44,076 nt of DNA from Prorocentrum cordatum (Eukaryota > Sar > Dinophyceae > Prorocentrales > Prorocentraceae): NCBI GenBank assembly GCA_963575745.1, contig CAUYUJ010002059.1, positions 50,001 through 94,076 on the forward strand. Reading direction: 5' to 3'. The notes beneath the pieces are model-generated. The model had not been told where the DNA came from, ran no database searches, and saw nothing but the letters and a program-made list of their open reading frames with translations. Within the stretch, counting starts at the first letter, position 1; every line of letters begins with the position of its first letter. Position numbers and translations under genes: made by a program. Shown here one piece after another: positions 1 to 9,897 of this stretch.

Positions 1-145
1 TTAGGTCGGGCATGTCCTCCTGCAGGCGGATTTGGGGGGGACAAATACTTTAAAATAATCAAAACTAGTCGAAACATCGTCCCCAGACTATGTTTGACTA
101 TTTTTGTATACTCCACCTGTAGAGGGGCGTGCGCGGCTTTCTCTC
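1..145. mobile_element. MITE-like TIR element, family A copy 1 (worn, at window edge)
   Basis: The window opens with TTAGGTCGGGCATGTCC, the family A terminal repeat. The family's internal motif GTCCCCAGACTAT follows at about 79-91, and a worn inverted end (CCTGTAGAGGGGCGTG) lies at about 115-134. The other copies are at 2037, 3583, 9898 and 13346. The right border is unclear because the last bases have drifted. There is no coding capacity, so it is non-autonomous. Confidence 0.6.
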
Positions 146-321
146 CCCAGCGACAGAGGGTTCCCCCCTTCGGAGGCCCCCCTCTGCGGTGCAGCTGGGC
201 AATTATCTCTCGGACGCTGGGCGGGCCCCACCCCTGAGGGGACAGTAAGCACGGCCCACTCTGCGGCCGAACCGGCCAGCTTGCCAACGACCGCCGCCTC
301 TGTGTTTTTCTTTTTTGTTTT

Positions 322-470
322 CTACAGTGGAGGCCGGTCCACAAGAAACCTTCCATAAGAAACCCAACCCTGAGACCCCAGGACGTCCACTGGTTTCTGG
401 CGTGGGAGCGTCGCGCTCTCCATCGCAGAACCATCGAAACCTAAGAAACCCAGGGCACCTATGAGGCAAG
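322..470 (-). repeat. Dispersed repeat J, inverted copy
   Basis: Read on the minus strand, this stretch matches 2228-2397 on the plus strand. Shared blocks are CGATGGTTCTGCGATGG, CTGGGGTCTCAGG, GGTTTCTTGTGGACCGG and CTCCACTG. The pair forms a long-range inverted repeat about 1.8 kb apart. No conserved reading frame is evident. The 146-321 stretch before it holds nothing I recognise. Confidence 0.7.
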
Positions 471-504
471 GGGGGTGTTTCTTGGCATGGGTTTCTACTG
501 CATC

Positions 505-529
505 ACTCTCTCTCTCTCTCTCTCTCTTT
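505..529 (+). repeat. CT microsatellite
   Basis: An uninterrupted run of CT dinucleotides, then T-rich sequence. From 530 to about 920 I see only GC-rich sequence with no supportable gene. Confidence 0.9.
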
Positions 530-921
530 CTTTTGTTTTCTATCCCTCCTCCCCCACACGGGATCGAGGGCGTCGGGCGATCGTCTGCTGCCTGCCTGCC
601 CCTGCTCGGGCCTCTTGGGGGGGGGGCGGGCCCCTCCGGCGAGGACGCCCCCCCTCTGGCAGCATATGCCCGCCAGGGGCCCCGCGAGCGCGCCCGTCGG
701 TCGAGCAGCCCCCAATCGCAGAGCACCGTCTGGCGGAGAGAGGCGGCCCGGGGCCAGACGTCTGGCGGGCGCAGGCCCGACCAAAACTGCGTGCGAGGTG
801 CCCTCTCGAGATGCGGAGGAGGGCCAGCCGCGGATCGCCCTGGCGGGGTGGGGGCTCGACTTCGGGGTCGAAGAGACGCAAGGGAGAATCTGCTTCGCCC
901 TCTTTTGTGGTTGACCCAGAA

Positions 922-1145
922 GGGGTCCAGCTGAAAGGGGGTGGTGCAGCAGACTCGGGGCACTGGTAGTGCACGTGTGTTGCGCCTGAGAGGTGTAAGA
1001 CTCCATTGTTTGGCAACTGACGTGCCGCACGCGAAACTCCAGGAACACATCTGCACCCCGGAACGCATCGCACGCCCCAGACCTGCTGCATCCCACAACC
1101 CTGTGGCACCAGATCTGTTGCACCACCCCTTTGCAGCTGGACCCC
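922..1145. mobile_element. Foldback element with about 45-bp inverted ends
   Basis: The left arm (GGGGTCCAGCTG, GGGGTGGTGCAGCAGA, from 922) pairs with the right arm ending at 1145 (reverse complement GGGGTCCAGCTGCAAAGG, GGTGGTGCAACAGATC). The interior of about 120 bp carries no frame of note. A non-autonomous DNA element is the simplest reading; no second copy was seen. The stretch from 1146 to 1613 shows no gene. Confidence 0.65.
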
Positions 1146-1613
1146 AATGTGAGTCAACCAGAGCCGTGGGGGGCGCCTGCCCCAGGGTTGCTGGGAAAAG
1201 TTTATGCGCCTGCGGTAGCACGTCGAGGTATTCACAGTTCCAGCCGCCCCAGGATCGGGCGCCCCCGACGGCGAAAAAAGGTTGCCTCACTGCGCTTCGT
1301 CCGGTGACTTCTGCGAACCTCCAGCTCTCGCGTCAGCCCCTGGCGAGGCCTCCAGAAAGCCCCAACGCTCTGAGAAGGCCGCGGCGCCCGAGACACCCTC
1401 CAGAGCCGCCAGATCTCGGGGATTCTCGCTCTATCCTCCCTCGATGTTGGCCTTGTCCTGGCTGCCTCTCAGGCCCAGGACGGGGGGAGGGCGCACGCGA
1501 GGATGGCCAGCAGGCGCCCGCAGGGGCTGGCCCGGCGGCGCGCAGGCAGAGACGGCGCGCACAACGGGAGGCCTCTGGAGACCCTGGGGGGAGGCCTGCT
1601 CCAAAAGAAGCAC

Positions 1614-1781
1614 GAAGGGGCCCCAGGACACACAAACAAATACACACAAATGAAATAGTCCCCTATATTTTCCCATATTTTCTGGGTTTCTGTCTTCCCC
1701 CCCACTGCCCATATTTTCCCATATTTTCTGGGGATACGACGATTAATTGCGTCTGTGTGTTATTTTCCCTCCTGAAAGCAG
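1614..1781 (+). repeat. Dispersed repeat B, full copy 1
   Basis: The repeat starts GAAGGGGCCCCAGGACACAC. It then has two copies of CCCATATTTTCCCATATTTT, then GACGATTAATTG and a GTCTGTGTGTT block, and ends in a pyrimidine tract plus CAG. Related copies are at 2398, 3290, 4473 and 14030. The end resembles a 3' splice site, so an introner-like origin is possible but unproven. Confidence 0.7.
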
Positions 1782-1905
1782 GCGCGCCCCACCGTGCTCG
1801 CAGATGGCCTGGACCTGCCGAGGGGCGCCTGCGATGCACCACCTCGAGGCGGGCGCTTGTTTCTGTCGGACGCTTGCGAGCGTGGAGGCGGAAGCAGCGG
1901 CATCA

Positions 1906-2036
1906 GCATAAATTTTTGGAGGTCCGCGCGGAGTTCTTGGATCTGCGCTGGACAAGCCTCCCTGGCGCCGCTGGGGGGGGGGGCCCAGCGCGGGTCCAAG
2001 AAATCCGCGCGGAGCGCCAAAAGGTTACGCTTATGC
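1906..2036. mobile_element. Hairpin element C, copy 1
   Basis: Inverted repeat with arms GGAGGTCCGCGCGGA and TTCTTGGATCTGCGCTGG against the mirrored right arm (reverse complement TCCGCGCGGATTTCTTGG), and outer bases GCATAA / TTATGC. The loop is G-rich. It directly abuts family A copy 2. The same order, C then A, recurs at 9738-10069. Confidence 0.7.
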
Positions 2037-2216
2037 TTAAGTCGGGCCTGTCCCCCTACAGGGGGATTTTCAACGAAAAATAAAACATACCCAAAAAATG
2101 TCAAAACATATTCAAAAAATAGTCCCCAGACTATTTCGGGATTAGTTTTGGACAACTTTTTGAGCACTTTTTATCTTTCGTCGAAAATCCCCTGTAGGGG
2201 GACAGGCCAGACTTAA
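2037..2216. mobile_element. MITE-like TIR element, family A copy 2
   Basis: About 180 bp, bounded by TTAAGTCGGGCCTGTCCCC and its inverse. Each end holds a small hairpin (TCCCCC, TACA, GGGGGA) followed by ATTTTCAACGAAAA. The AT-rich middle carries GTCCCCAGACTAT. No target-site duplication is visible here, which may reflect insertion next to element C or loss of one flank. Confidence 0.8.
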
Positions 2217-2227
2217 GCCAAGAAACA

Positions 2228-2397
2228 CCCTGCGTGCCTCCAGGGTGCCCCGGGTGTCTTGGGCTTCGATGGTTCTGCGATGGACCGCGTAACCTTCCCA
2301 CACCGAACATCCGTGGACGGCCTGGGGTCTCAGGCTCGCGTTTCTTGTGGAGGGCTTCTTGTGGACCGGTCTCCACTGCGTCTGTGGATTTTCAGAT
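2228..2397 (+). repeat. Dispersed repeat J, direct copy
   Basis: Plus-strand partner of 322-470, running from CTCCAGGGTGCCCCGGG to CTCCACTGCGTCTGTGG. It is followed at once by a 5' fragment of repeat B, suggesting nested or adjoining insertions. Confidence 0.7.
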
Positions 2398-2442
2398 TGA
2401 AGGGGCCCCAGGACACACAAATAAATACACACAAATTCGCCG
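2398..2442 (+). repeat. Dispersed repeat B, 5' fragment
   Basis: Only the head is present (GAAGGGGCCCCAGGACACAC, then AAATAAATACACACAAAT). The CCCATATTTT block is missing. Confidence 0.65.
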
Positions 2443-2548
2443 GCCCAACGGGCCAGAGGCGTGCTAAGATCTCCGGTAACTGGTTAACAATTTTCTAGTT
2501 CGCGCGCGCGGGGCGGCCCCTGGGGGTCCCCGGACGAAAAGTACCCCG

Positions 2549-2627
2549 ACCAGGTCCCGGCCGGTCCCCGGCCGGTCCCCGGCCGGGTCCCGGCCGGGTC
2601 CCGGCCGGGTCCCGGCCGGGTCCCCCC
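2549..2627 (+). repeat. Tandem CGGCCGGGTCCC minisatellite
   Basis: About six units of 12 bp (CGGCCGGGTCCC with a CGGCCGGTCCC variant) in a row. It lies at the edge of an L-type array. Confidence 0.85.
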
Positions 2628-2634
2628 GAGCGCT

Positions 2635-3235
2635 CCATGAGCGCACCAACAGGGCTCCGAGACGTCCCCGAGAGCCCCAAGAAAGGCCAAGAGGCCCCCA
2701 AGAGGCCCCCAAGATGGTACACGAGGGGTCCGACATGCCACAAGATCGCTCCAAGACGCCCAAGATAGCCCCCAGACGCCCCAAGAGGCCTCCAAGAGCA
2801 CTCCCAATAGGGCCCCCGGAGGCAAAATCATTGTTTTTCCATAGGTTTTTGAGAGATTTTGGAGCTTCCACCTTTTCGGCTTCCCGACGCCCCAAGACGG
2901 CCCAAGAGGCCCCCAAGATCGCCCCAAGAGGGCCCAAGAGGCACCCAAGAGGGCCCCAAGATGGCCCAAGAGGGCTCGAAGACGGCCCAAGAAGCCTCCA
3001 AAACGGTCCAAGAGGGCCCCAAGAACGCCCCCAAAGGGGCCCCAGAGAGGGAACACGAAACAACATTTCGAGCCCTCGGCCCTAAGAAGCCCCTACGAGG
3101 CCCCTAAGAGGCCCCAAGAGGCCCCCACGGGGCCCTCAGGAGGCCCCCAAGAGTCCCCCAAATGCCCCCCCGAGCGCCCCAGGAGTCCCCCAAGCGGCCC
3201 CAGGAACCCCCAAAGCGCCGCATTGACACCAGGCC
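2635..3235 (-). repeat. L-type array, partial
   Basis: Degenerate units of GGCCCCAAGAG / GGCCCCCAAGATGG type fill this stretch; on the minus strand they read CTTGGGGCC. A worn core (GGTTTTTGAGAGATTTTGG, then TTTTCGGCTTCCCGACGCC) lies at about 2841-2892 and matches the core of the complete L copies. The end blocks of L are absent. Apparent ORFs here are only the repeat read in frames (PRGPQ-like). Confidence 0.7.
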
Positions 3236-3289
3236 CTCGGGCAAACGGCAGACATGAGACTGTATGGGCCGGCGGAAAGAGCGAAGCGA

Positions 3290-3425
3290 TTAAATAAGAA
3301 TATGCCCCATATTTTCCCATATTTTCTGGGGTTTTTGTCTCCCCCCCACTTCCCATATTTTCCCATATTTTCTGGGGAATGGACGATTAATTGTGTCTGT
3401 GTGTTTTTTTTTCCCCTCCTGACAG
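3290..3425 (+). repeat. Dispersed repeat B, copy lacking the 5' head
   Basis: Carries both CCCATATTTTCCCATATTTT blocks, GACGATTAATTG and the T/C tract ending CCTCCTGACAG. The GAAGGGGCC head is missing. As in copy 1 it ends in a splice-acceptor-like pyrimidine tract plus CAG. Confidence 0.7.
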
Positions 3426-3574
3426 ATCCCAATCTGCTTATGCCGTTTCCCCTCCTTCGAGAGCAGGCACCTCGCGAGCAGCGGGCCTCCCTCGGCGGCA
3501 GTCGGCGGGCGCCGGGAGGCCGCAGAGCTGAAGGGCAACGGCAGGGAGGGACTGGCAGAGGGGGGGATGCATCG

Positions 3575-3782
3575 ACCTGGAATTATGTCGGGCGTGTCCC
3601 CCTACAGGGGGATTTTCGACGAAAAAAACAAATACTCCAAAAATGCCCCCAAATGGCAAACAAAATATTCAAAACATTGTCCCCAGACTATCTTTGGACT
3701 ATCTTTGGGCTATTTGTTGGGTATTTTGTATGTTCCTTCGGAAATCCCCCTGCAGGGGGGCAGGCCCGACTTAACCCTGGAA
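3575..3782. mobile_element. MITE-like TIR element, family A copy 3, with 8-bp target duplication
   Basis: The element itself is 3583-3774, bounded by TTATGTCGGGCGTGTCC and GGCAGGCCCGACTTAA. The flanking 8-mers are ACCTGGAA (3575-3582) and CCCTGGAA (3775-3782), 7 of 8 identical. An 8-bp duplication is typical of hAT-type transposition; this is inference, since no transposase is present. Confidence 0.8.
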
Positions 3783-4360
3783 TCGGCGATGCATCGCCGA
3801 TGGATCGGCGCTAGGCCTCCGGTCGTGAATCCGCACCTTCATGGGCAGGTTGAGGCTATCGGGCCCCTATCGGCGAGCCATGGGCGATCGGAGGTCGACG
3901 CATCCCCCCCTATGCCTATCCCCCCCTATCGTTGCCCCCGAGAGGTGGGGTCGGGAGGAGCATCGCTCGAAACGGTTCCTGCACGAGGGGAACCTGAGCA
4001 TCCAAGTGGGCTCGTTCCCGAACCCCACCTTGGGAGAACCCCCCCTCCACGAACTCCCGACCGAGCCCCAGGGCCATGGCAGATCGATCCGGCCCGAAAA
4101 GTCGCGCAGGAAGGTGGGGTACACCCAGACCCCCGACGTAATGATTTTTTCATTACGTCGACCCCCAGAGGTCCCGACCCTTTCCCCATGACCGGCTCTG
4201 CATCCTGAGTCGTTTTTTGACGCTCTCGAGGCCCGGTGAGGGCCTCCAGAGGCCGAAAATCAGGAAAAACCTCCCGTCATGATTTTTTCATTACTCGAGG
4301 GGGTCTGGGAAGGGCCCCTATGCCTCTCCCCCCCTATCGTTGCCCCCTGAGGAGTGGAGA
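3783..4360. repeat. Repeat-rich spacer with a 40-bp direct repeat and ATG-A-T6-CAT hairpins
   Basis: GATGCATCGCCGATGGATCGGC near the left edge (about 3787-3810) is related to the foldback at 8127. A CCCCTATGC, CCCCCCTATCGTTGCCCCC block occurs at about 3907-3943 and again at 4316-4349. Short palindromes GTAATGATTTTTTCATTAC (4139) and TCATGATTTTTTCATTA (4278) also recur. No gene is supportable. Confidence 0.5.
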
Positions 4361-4472
4361 GGCAGTTGCCGGGCGGCCGTGCCGCGCCACTCCTCCAGCG
4401 AGGGCGCCCGGCTGGGGCACCGGCGCGCCGCGCGGCGCAAGGGCGCAGGGGCGAGGATGCAGGGCCACTGTC

Positions 4473-4669
4473 AAGGGACCCTGGGACACTCAACTAGATA
4501 CACACCAATCCCAGGATTCCCCATACATATATATATATATATAGATATAGATGTATATGTATATATATGTATTATGTATGTATATATATGTATATATATA
4601 TATATATGTATAGGTTCCCCTATGTCTTGTGTTCTCGTCTTCCCCCCCGCCTCCGCCACGCCGCGCAGG
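4473..4669 (+). repeat. Dispersed repeat B split by an AT microsatellite
   Basis: The head AAGGGACCCTGGGACAC and ACACACCAATCCC is followed by about 90 bp of TA/TATG repeats (about 4524-4614). The tail CTCGTCTTCCCCCCCGCC then ends in CAG near 4669. This is the same order as copy 1, with the CCCATATTTT blocks replaced by the microsatellite. Confidence 0.55.
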
Positions 4670-4886
4670 ACGAGGAATAAAGAGGAGGGGAACCTCATCG
4701 TGCACGGTGCCAGCGTTCCTGCCCACCAGGCCGCAGGGGGCCTCTTCCAGTCCATCGCCAAGCTTTCGGTGGCCGCGGAGGCCGCGGAGGCAGACCTCTT
4801 TGCGATTGCTCCGACCAGGCGCGAGCCGGCTGGGGGCCAGCTGCCTGGACCCATCCCCTTCTGTCGAGAGCGCCTCCTCCCTGGGG

Positions 4887-5030
4887 GGGAATCAGAAGGT
4901 ACCGCTGCCGCTACTCCACGGACCTCTCCCGGGGTGCGTTCTGACCAGAATTTCCAGGCGAGTCCAGCGGTGGCGACGAGGGCCTCCCAGGAGGCCCAAC
5001 AAGGGGAAAACGGGCGCATGGTAGAGGAAT
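4887..5030 (+). repeat. Direct repeat K, copy 1
   Basis: Matches 5931-6074 over about 140 bp. Shared blocks are TACCGCTGCCGCTACTCC, GTGCGTTCTGACC, GCGAGTCCAGCGGTGGCGAC and GGGGAAAACGGGCG. The two copies have diverged by substitutions and small indels and do not keep a common open frame. Confidence 0.8.
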
Positions 5031-5316
5031 GGGTACACCTCTTCATCCTCAGAACTCTCTCCTTCCATCCCTCCATTTTCTCACTCCCCCCCGCGACAGG
5101 TAGGGGAAGCGGGGGCTCCCAGTCGCCCACGATCTGGTGGCGCAGGCAGTGGACCGGCAGGTCGGCCACGCCCATGAGCGGGAGGCAGGCCAGGAGTCTC
5201 AGCCGCCAGCCCCGCCAGGGGGGCAGGAGAGGCGAGAGTCTGCCAGCCCTGCAGGCCTCGGCCCACACCTCCGAGGAGAAGATCTCTGACTGTTCCAATC
5301 CGGGCAGCCTTCCCGG

Positions 5317-5472
5317 CGAGGAGGAGGAGGAGGAGGAGGAGGAGGAGGAGGAGGAGGAGGAGGAGGAGGAGGAGGGGGAAGGAGGAGGAGGAGGAGGAGG
5401 AGGAGGAGGAGGAGGAGGAGGAGGGGGGGGAAGGAGGAGGAAGAGGAGGAGGAGGAGGAGGAGGAGGGGGAG
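5317..5472 (+). repeat. GGA trinucleotide array
   Basis: Nearly pure GGA/GAG repeats with a few G-run interruptions. Any ORF through it encodes only poly-Glu or poly-Gly and is not evidence of a gene. Confidence 0.95.
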
Positions 5473-5663
5473 AAAGAGAAGAGGGAAGGGGATCCAGGAA
5501 CGAACGGATCCAGGACGAAACAAAAACACCCCCGTGGTGAAGCGGTCGGGACATCGGGGGGCGCGGACCGGAAACATCTCGCCGCGTATCTGGGAAGCTG
5601 CGCGAGGCAACTGGCTCGGAAGACGCGCCCTCCGAGACAAGGCGGTGCAAGACGGCAGCGGCA

Positions 5664-5722
5664 GCGCTATGAGAGATAGAGAGGGAGAGAGGCAGAAAAG
5701 AGAGAGAGAGAGAGACACAGGT
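5664..5722 (+). repeat. GA-rich microsatellite
   Basis: GAGAGATAGAGAGGGAGAG, then a run of AGAGAG. Short poly-C and poly-A runs follow at about 5740-5758. Confidence 0.85.
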
Positions 5723-5930
5723 TTGAGCTTCACCAGTGCCCCCCCCCCCAAAAAAAAACTCGAGCCTCTGGGCCCGGAAGAAAAAAGATCTCGCTGGGAA
5801 GGCCTGCGACCTTGGCGCCGAGGCCGGAGACAGAGAAGACAGAGGGAGGCAGCAATCGCCGACAGCAAAAAGGGACGACAGGATCACCCAGAGACTCAAA
5901 CAGCAGCCCGCTCGTCCTGCGCTCAGACAC

Positions 5931-6074
5931 GGGGAAACCAGAAAGTACCGCTGCCGCTACTCCCCGGAACTCTCCCGATGTGCGTTCTGACCGAGAACTC
6001 AAAGCGAGTCCAGCGGTGGCGACGAGGGCGTCCCAGGAGGGCGGAAAAGGGGAAAACGGGCGAAAGGTAGCGGT
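5931..6074 (+). repeat. Direct repeat K, copy 2
   Basis: Second copy of 4887-5030, about 1.04 kb downstream of the first. Confidence 0.8.
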
Positions 6075-6103
6075 ATGAGCACTTTTTCCGAACTATCTAC
6101 CAG

Positions 6104-6257
6104 ACCACCCTAACCCAACCCGAAGACCCGAATTTCGGGTTGTGGAGGCTGCGGGTTCCATACATGTGTTTTTGTTACATGTTCCCCGACCCCCCCCCCA
6201 CTGGGAATCAGGTCAAATTGGGACCTTCGGGTTGGGTTGGAGTGGTTCGGTGGGTGA
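6104..6257. mobile_element. Foldback element with about 22-bp inverted ends
   Basis: ACCACCCTAACCCAACCCGA at the left pairs with TTCGGGTTGGGTTGGAGTGG at the right. The interior includes a poly-C run. It has the form of a MITE, but only one copy was seen in the window. Confidence 0.6.
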
Positions 6258-6714
6258 TGACTTCCTCCTACGAAGCGGGCGATATTCATATCCATAACTA
6301 TCCAGTGCGTCTTGGATTTTCTTGAGAGGGGCGCCACAAGGCCGAGGCGCACAGGATATGGATAATAAAGATCGAGCCTCCAAGGGGGCAGATGCTTCAT
6401 CCATGTCCAGCGCGCCTCGGGTTTCTGGGGGAGGGAGCCCTATAAACTCCAAACTCCAAGCATTGCCCGCACACGAAGCCAGGCAACACACCCGCACAAG
6501 CGTGCCCACGGCCACAAATGGTCGCGCGCACACACCTCCTGCTGCGTCGGCGGGCCGCTGGGGCAAGCGGTCGCCCCGTCCGCAGAAGGGCTCGCCAGGG
6601 CCAAGAGGGCGGAGCGGAGGGCTGCTGCCGCCGGGAGGGGACGGAAGCAGATACTACAGGTAGTATTCTGTGGCATCCTCAGGGCACCTTGCCTGTCCCG
6701 TCGCGCCCTATCCG

Positions 6715-6890
6715 CATCGAATCCGTGTCGAACCCACGCCGGACTCGTCGAATCCGCGTCGAATCCACGTCGAATCCACGCCACATCCGCGTCGAATCCG
6801 CATCGAGCCTGCGTCAGGCACAGGAACAAGACTCCATTTTTGTTCGGACAGACGGGGTCCCCCGAGGATGCAACGAAATACCAGTACGGT
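6715..6890 (+). repeat. GAATCCGCGTC tandem repeat plus dispersed block N, copy 1
   Basis: Imperfect units of 11-15 bp (CGAATCCGCGTCGAATCCAC and variants) run from 6715 to about 6810. A block follows (GCGTCAGGCACAGGAACAAG, then CAGACGGGGTCCCCCGAG). The same order, shorter, occurs at 12350-12440. I see no gene between 6258 and 7345. Confidence 0.7.
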
Positions 6891-7348
6891 GTGCTGATGT
6901 TGGAGGCGCACATCCCACACGACCATATACGGGGAGAGAACGATGCCATGACACGACTGGCTCAGGATGCGTTCCAGGTTGCCTATCCTGATCTCCCTGC
7001 TCCTCCTTCTCCTTCCCTGCTGCCTATCCTGATACGAAACCTCGGAACGTATCGCTATCCTGATCTCCTGCTCCTCCTTCTCGCACATCGCTCCCCGAGC
7101 GGAATGGCCAGAAAACGCCCGAGGCGAAGCGTACGACCTACGACGTCTGAGCGCGCGCGTCGCGCTTGTGCGGGGCCGGCAAGCATACAGTGTAACAGCA
7201 TGGCTGAGGTGGTGCCGACCTGGGGCGCACACCGACTGACCCCGAGATCCGACGCTGCGGAATTTCTTCCGTCGGCAGCGAGGCGGGACAATCCGCTCCA
7301 GCGTGTCTGGGGGAACGAAAGGGGGGGATAGCAAAGGGTAGGGTAGAG

Positions 7349-7399
7349 AATCAGCTCACGTAGCTGATTTTCCCAGCGCCTCCCGGCGCCAGGAGGCGC
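7349..7399. other. Two adjacent perfect hairpins
   Basis: AATCAGCT / AGCTGATT with loop CACGT (7349-7369), followed six bases later by GCGCCTCC / GGAGGCGC with loop CGGCGCCA (7376-7399). There is no T-tract, and no neighbouring gene that would make them a terminator. Function unknown. Confidence 0.6.
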
Positions 7400-7639
7400 C
7401 CATGTATCGAGGAGTGGGCCCGGCGGCGGGGCCGAAGCCAGCTGCATGCAGCAGATTTCGTACTCCCCCCCTTTCCCTATCCCCCCCCTTGCGTTCGGCC
7501 CGAGCGTGGCAGCGATGCAGGGGCACTACCAAGCGAATCGGCTGGCATGCAGGCGGAGGGAAGAAAGGAGACGCTACGGAGCACACAGCATCGCGAAACA
7601 AGCACGACCCGAACCCTGGACCCCACCTTTCGGCGTCGT

Positions 7640-8090
7640 TGCTTCGAGCCAGATCGATCTGTGATGGTGCCGGTTGTGGGTTCCATGACAGTGGACACTC
7701 TAACAGCCCTACCTTCGGATTTAAGATGTGATTATCATGTCTTTGATCTGCTGAACACATATGTCAAACATGCTTTTGCATGGTTAGAACATGTGTTAAC
7801 GATCTTCTGGACATCTGGCAATTATTTGACAACGCGCCTTCCCAAGGCCGCGCCCACGGCGTGCTTGGTTAACGGTGCGGTTGGGAAAATGGTTGTTGTG
7901 ACACCGAGCTCACGCAGAAGAAAATGTAGGACATCACGGAACACCGTTTGCTACGTTTCAAATATGCGAATGCATCGAACGACAACGACACAGCGAGTTG
8001 TAGGAAAACACGAACCACGCGTTCCTACAAGTGGCTTGGCCACGGACCACGCCTTCCTACAATTGGTTTTCCTACATCGCCCTTAGCTAG
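7640..8090 (+). other. Base-composition change: less GC-rich island without a recognised gene
   Basis: This stretch is visibly richer in A and T than its surroundings. A frame stays open to 8086 (from ATGGTGCCGGTTGTGGG at 7663) and encodes a moderately hydrophobic peptide (VFDLLNTYVKHAFAWLEHVL). No homologue is recognised and there is no SL relic or splice evidence. The inverted TGTAGGAAAAC and TTCCTACA motifs at 7940-8080 suggest another foldback. I do not call it a gene. Confidence 0.3.
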
Positions 8091-8126
8091 CACTCCGTTA
8101 GCGCGTCTACGGCCTCCTCTCCATTG

Positions 8127-8403
8127 ATGGAGGCCTCCTAGATGGGGTCCGGGTAGATGGGGTCGGAGGATCTCGCCGCATCGCCGATTCGTCGGCGATG
8201 CATCGCCGATGCATTTGCGACACATCGGCCATGCACTGGCGACGTCGGCGATACATCTGCGACGTGGGCGAGGAAAAAATTGGGCCCCACATCGCGCCGC
8301 ATCGCCGATGCATCGCCGATGCATCGGCGATGCATCAGCGATGCGGCGCGATCCTCCGACCCCATCCACTCCGTTCCCATCTAGGAGGCCTAGAATATCG
8401 GGG
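8127..8403. mobile_element. Large foldback built of GATGCATCGGC units
   Basis: The arms are about 85 bp. The left starts GGAGGCCTCCTAGATGGGG and the right ends CCCATCTAGGAGGCC. Both carry GATGGGGTCGGAGGATC, then GCCGCATCGC, then runs of GATGCATCGCC / GGCGATGCATC units. A whole-length cruciform is possible. A related fragment is at 3787-3810. Confidence 0.75.
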
Positions 8404-8609
8404 GCGGCCAAGAGGGGGGCGTCCAAGAGGGGGGGGTGCAAATCATGGCTGGCCGCGCGTGCGCGGCCCACGGGGGGACTCAGGGATGTGATGAAACAGG
8501 AAGAGGCGCCACGAAATCTGAGGAAACATCGTGGCCCGCGCCATGAGATCCCCCCCCCGTGCCTAGTCATCACCCCCCCTCTTTGCCGCCCCCAAGAATA
8601 TTTGGAGTC

Positions 8610-8800
8610 CAGAAACGGTGCGGTGACAGACCGTGCGGTGACCTCGGAATCCCCCAAGACCTCACCGCACGGTCCGTCAACGCACGGTCTTGGGACCTCG
8701 GATGCCCCAGTCGCCCGAGGCCTCCTCGGAGAAGGACCCGGGTCCCAAATCCGTGCGGTGACCCCGAATCCCCACCGACTCACAACACGGTGTGGTAACC
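8610..8800. repeat. CGGTGCGGTGAC repeats in both orientations
   Basis: ACCGTGCGGTGACCTCGG (8629) faces CCTCACCGCACGGTC (8660), with further copies at about 8615, 8690 and 8750. Several short stem-loops are possible. There is no gene between 8404 and 8818. Confidence 0.6.
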
Positions 8801-8817
8801 ACCCCGTCTGGGGAACC

Positions 8818-9265
8818 CAGGAGGAGGAGGAGGAGGGGGAGGAGGAGGAGGAGGAGGAGGAGGAGGGGTGAGGACGAGGAGGAGGAGGAAGAGGGAGGAG
8901 GAGGTGGAGAGGAGGAGGAGGGGGAGGACGGTAGGAGGAGGAGGAGGAGGAGGGGGGAGGGAGGAGGAGGAGCGGGGAGGAGGAGGAGGAGGAGCAGGTG
9001 GAGGAGGAGGAGGAGGTGGGAGGTGGTGAGGAGGAGGGGGTAGGGAGGTGGAGGAGGAGGAGGAGGGGGAGGAGGAGGGGGAGGGAGGAGGAGGGGAGGA
9101 GGAGGAGGTGGAGGAGAGGAGGAGGAGGAGGAGGAGGAGCAGGGGAGGGCGGAGGAGGAGCAGGAGGTTGGAGGAGGAGGAGGAGGAGGAGGAGGCGGAG
9201 GAGGGGGAGGAGGAGGAGGAGGAGGACGGGGGAGGAGGATCAGGTAGGAGGAGGAGGAGGAGGCC
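8818..9265 (+). repeat. Long GGA/GGT-rich array
   Basis: About 450 bp of GGA units with GGT, GCA and G-run interruptions. Both strands stay open for long distances only because of this bias. Confidence 0.95.
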
Positions 9266-9403
9266 GTCTTGTCTTCCGCAAAAGGGTGCCGCTGCCCGAG
9301 GCCGGGCGCCCGCGCCCCCGGCGTGAGAGAGCAGCAGACGCGCAGCGCGCCCGGGTCTCGGGGGAGCGGCGCGCCGCGGCGGAGGCCGCAGGCAAGGGCT
9401 TCG

Positions 9404-9565
9404 GGCTGGGCGTGTCCCCCTACATAGAGCCTGTTTTTCTTCAGATCCAGGCAAGCTTACTAGCATGGCCGTTTTCGCCCCCCCCCCCCCCCCCCCCCCT
9501 CCCCCCCCCCCCCCCCCCCCTCCCACTCCTCCCTCCCCCCCCGCCACCCACTCCCCCCCCCCCAT
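9404..9565 (+). repeat. Family A end fragment followed by a poly-C tract
   Basis: GGGCTGGGCGTGTCCCCCTACA at about 9408-9428 is one terminal repeat of family A with no partner. From 9478 a poly-C/CCT run of about 85 bp follows. Confidence 0.6.
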
Positions 9566-9737
9566 CTCTACCCCCTCGCCCCTTTCATAGAGGCGCTCGA
9601 CGAGCGTGCAAGCGCCTTTCGACTTGCGTGATTTCCGCACGTCGAATTGTTTTCGGCTTGCTTCAGACTCAGCCCCCCCCCCCCGTCCATGCAAGTAAAC
9701 TTGCCCGAATCCAAAGAAAAACAGGCAACAAGAAAGG

Positions 9738-9897
9738 GCATAGACACAAAAACTCGGAGGTCCGCGCGGATTTCTCGGATCGGCGCCAGGGAGGCCCCCG
9801 GCGGCGCCTCCGGCGCCGACCCTGGCGCGCTCCGCGCGCCAGGGAGGGGGGTCCAGCGCCGATCCGAGGAATCCGCGCAGACCTCCGAGTTGTTATG
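9738..9897. mobile_element. Hairpin element C, copy 2
   Basis: Arms of about 40 bp: AACTCGGAGGTCCGCGCGG then ATTTCTCGGATCGGCGCC, mirrored at the right as GGCGC, GATCCGAGGAATCCGCGCAG and ACCTCCGAGTT. The centre is a second GC palindrome (GGCGCCTCCGGCGCC). It is followed directly by family A copy 5. Confidence 0.8.

Noticed and set aside
941-2083. Long open frame of 380 codons on the plus strand
   Set aside because: It crosses repeats B, C and the start of A and encodes their translated sequence; the residue mix is Arg/Pro/Gly from GC bias.
2464-3107. Frames with PRGPQEAPK-like repeats (also at 18761-19882, 31040-32082 and 40690-41232)
   Set aside because: L-array units read in several frames and on both strands, with similar look in each; not proteins.
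4340-6070. Open frames of 465-576 codons on both strands
   Set aside because: They stay open through AT and GGA microsatellites (poly-Glu, poly-Gly or poly-Ser/Pro) and the K repeats; no protein-like segment.
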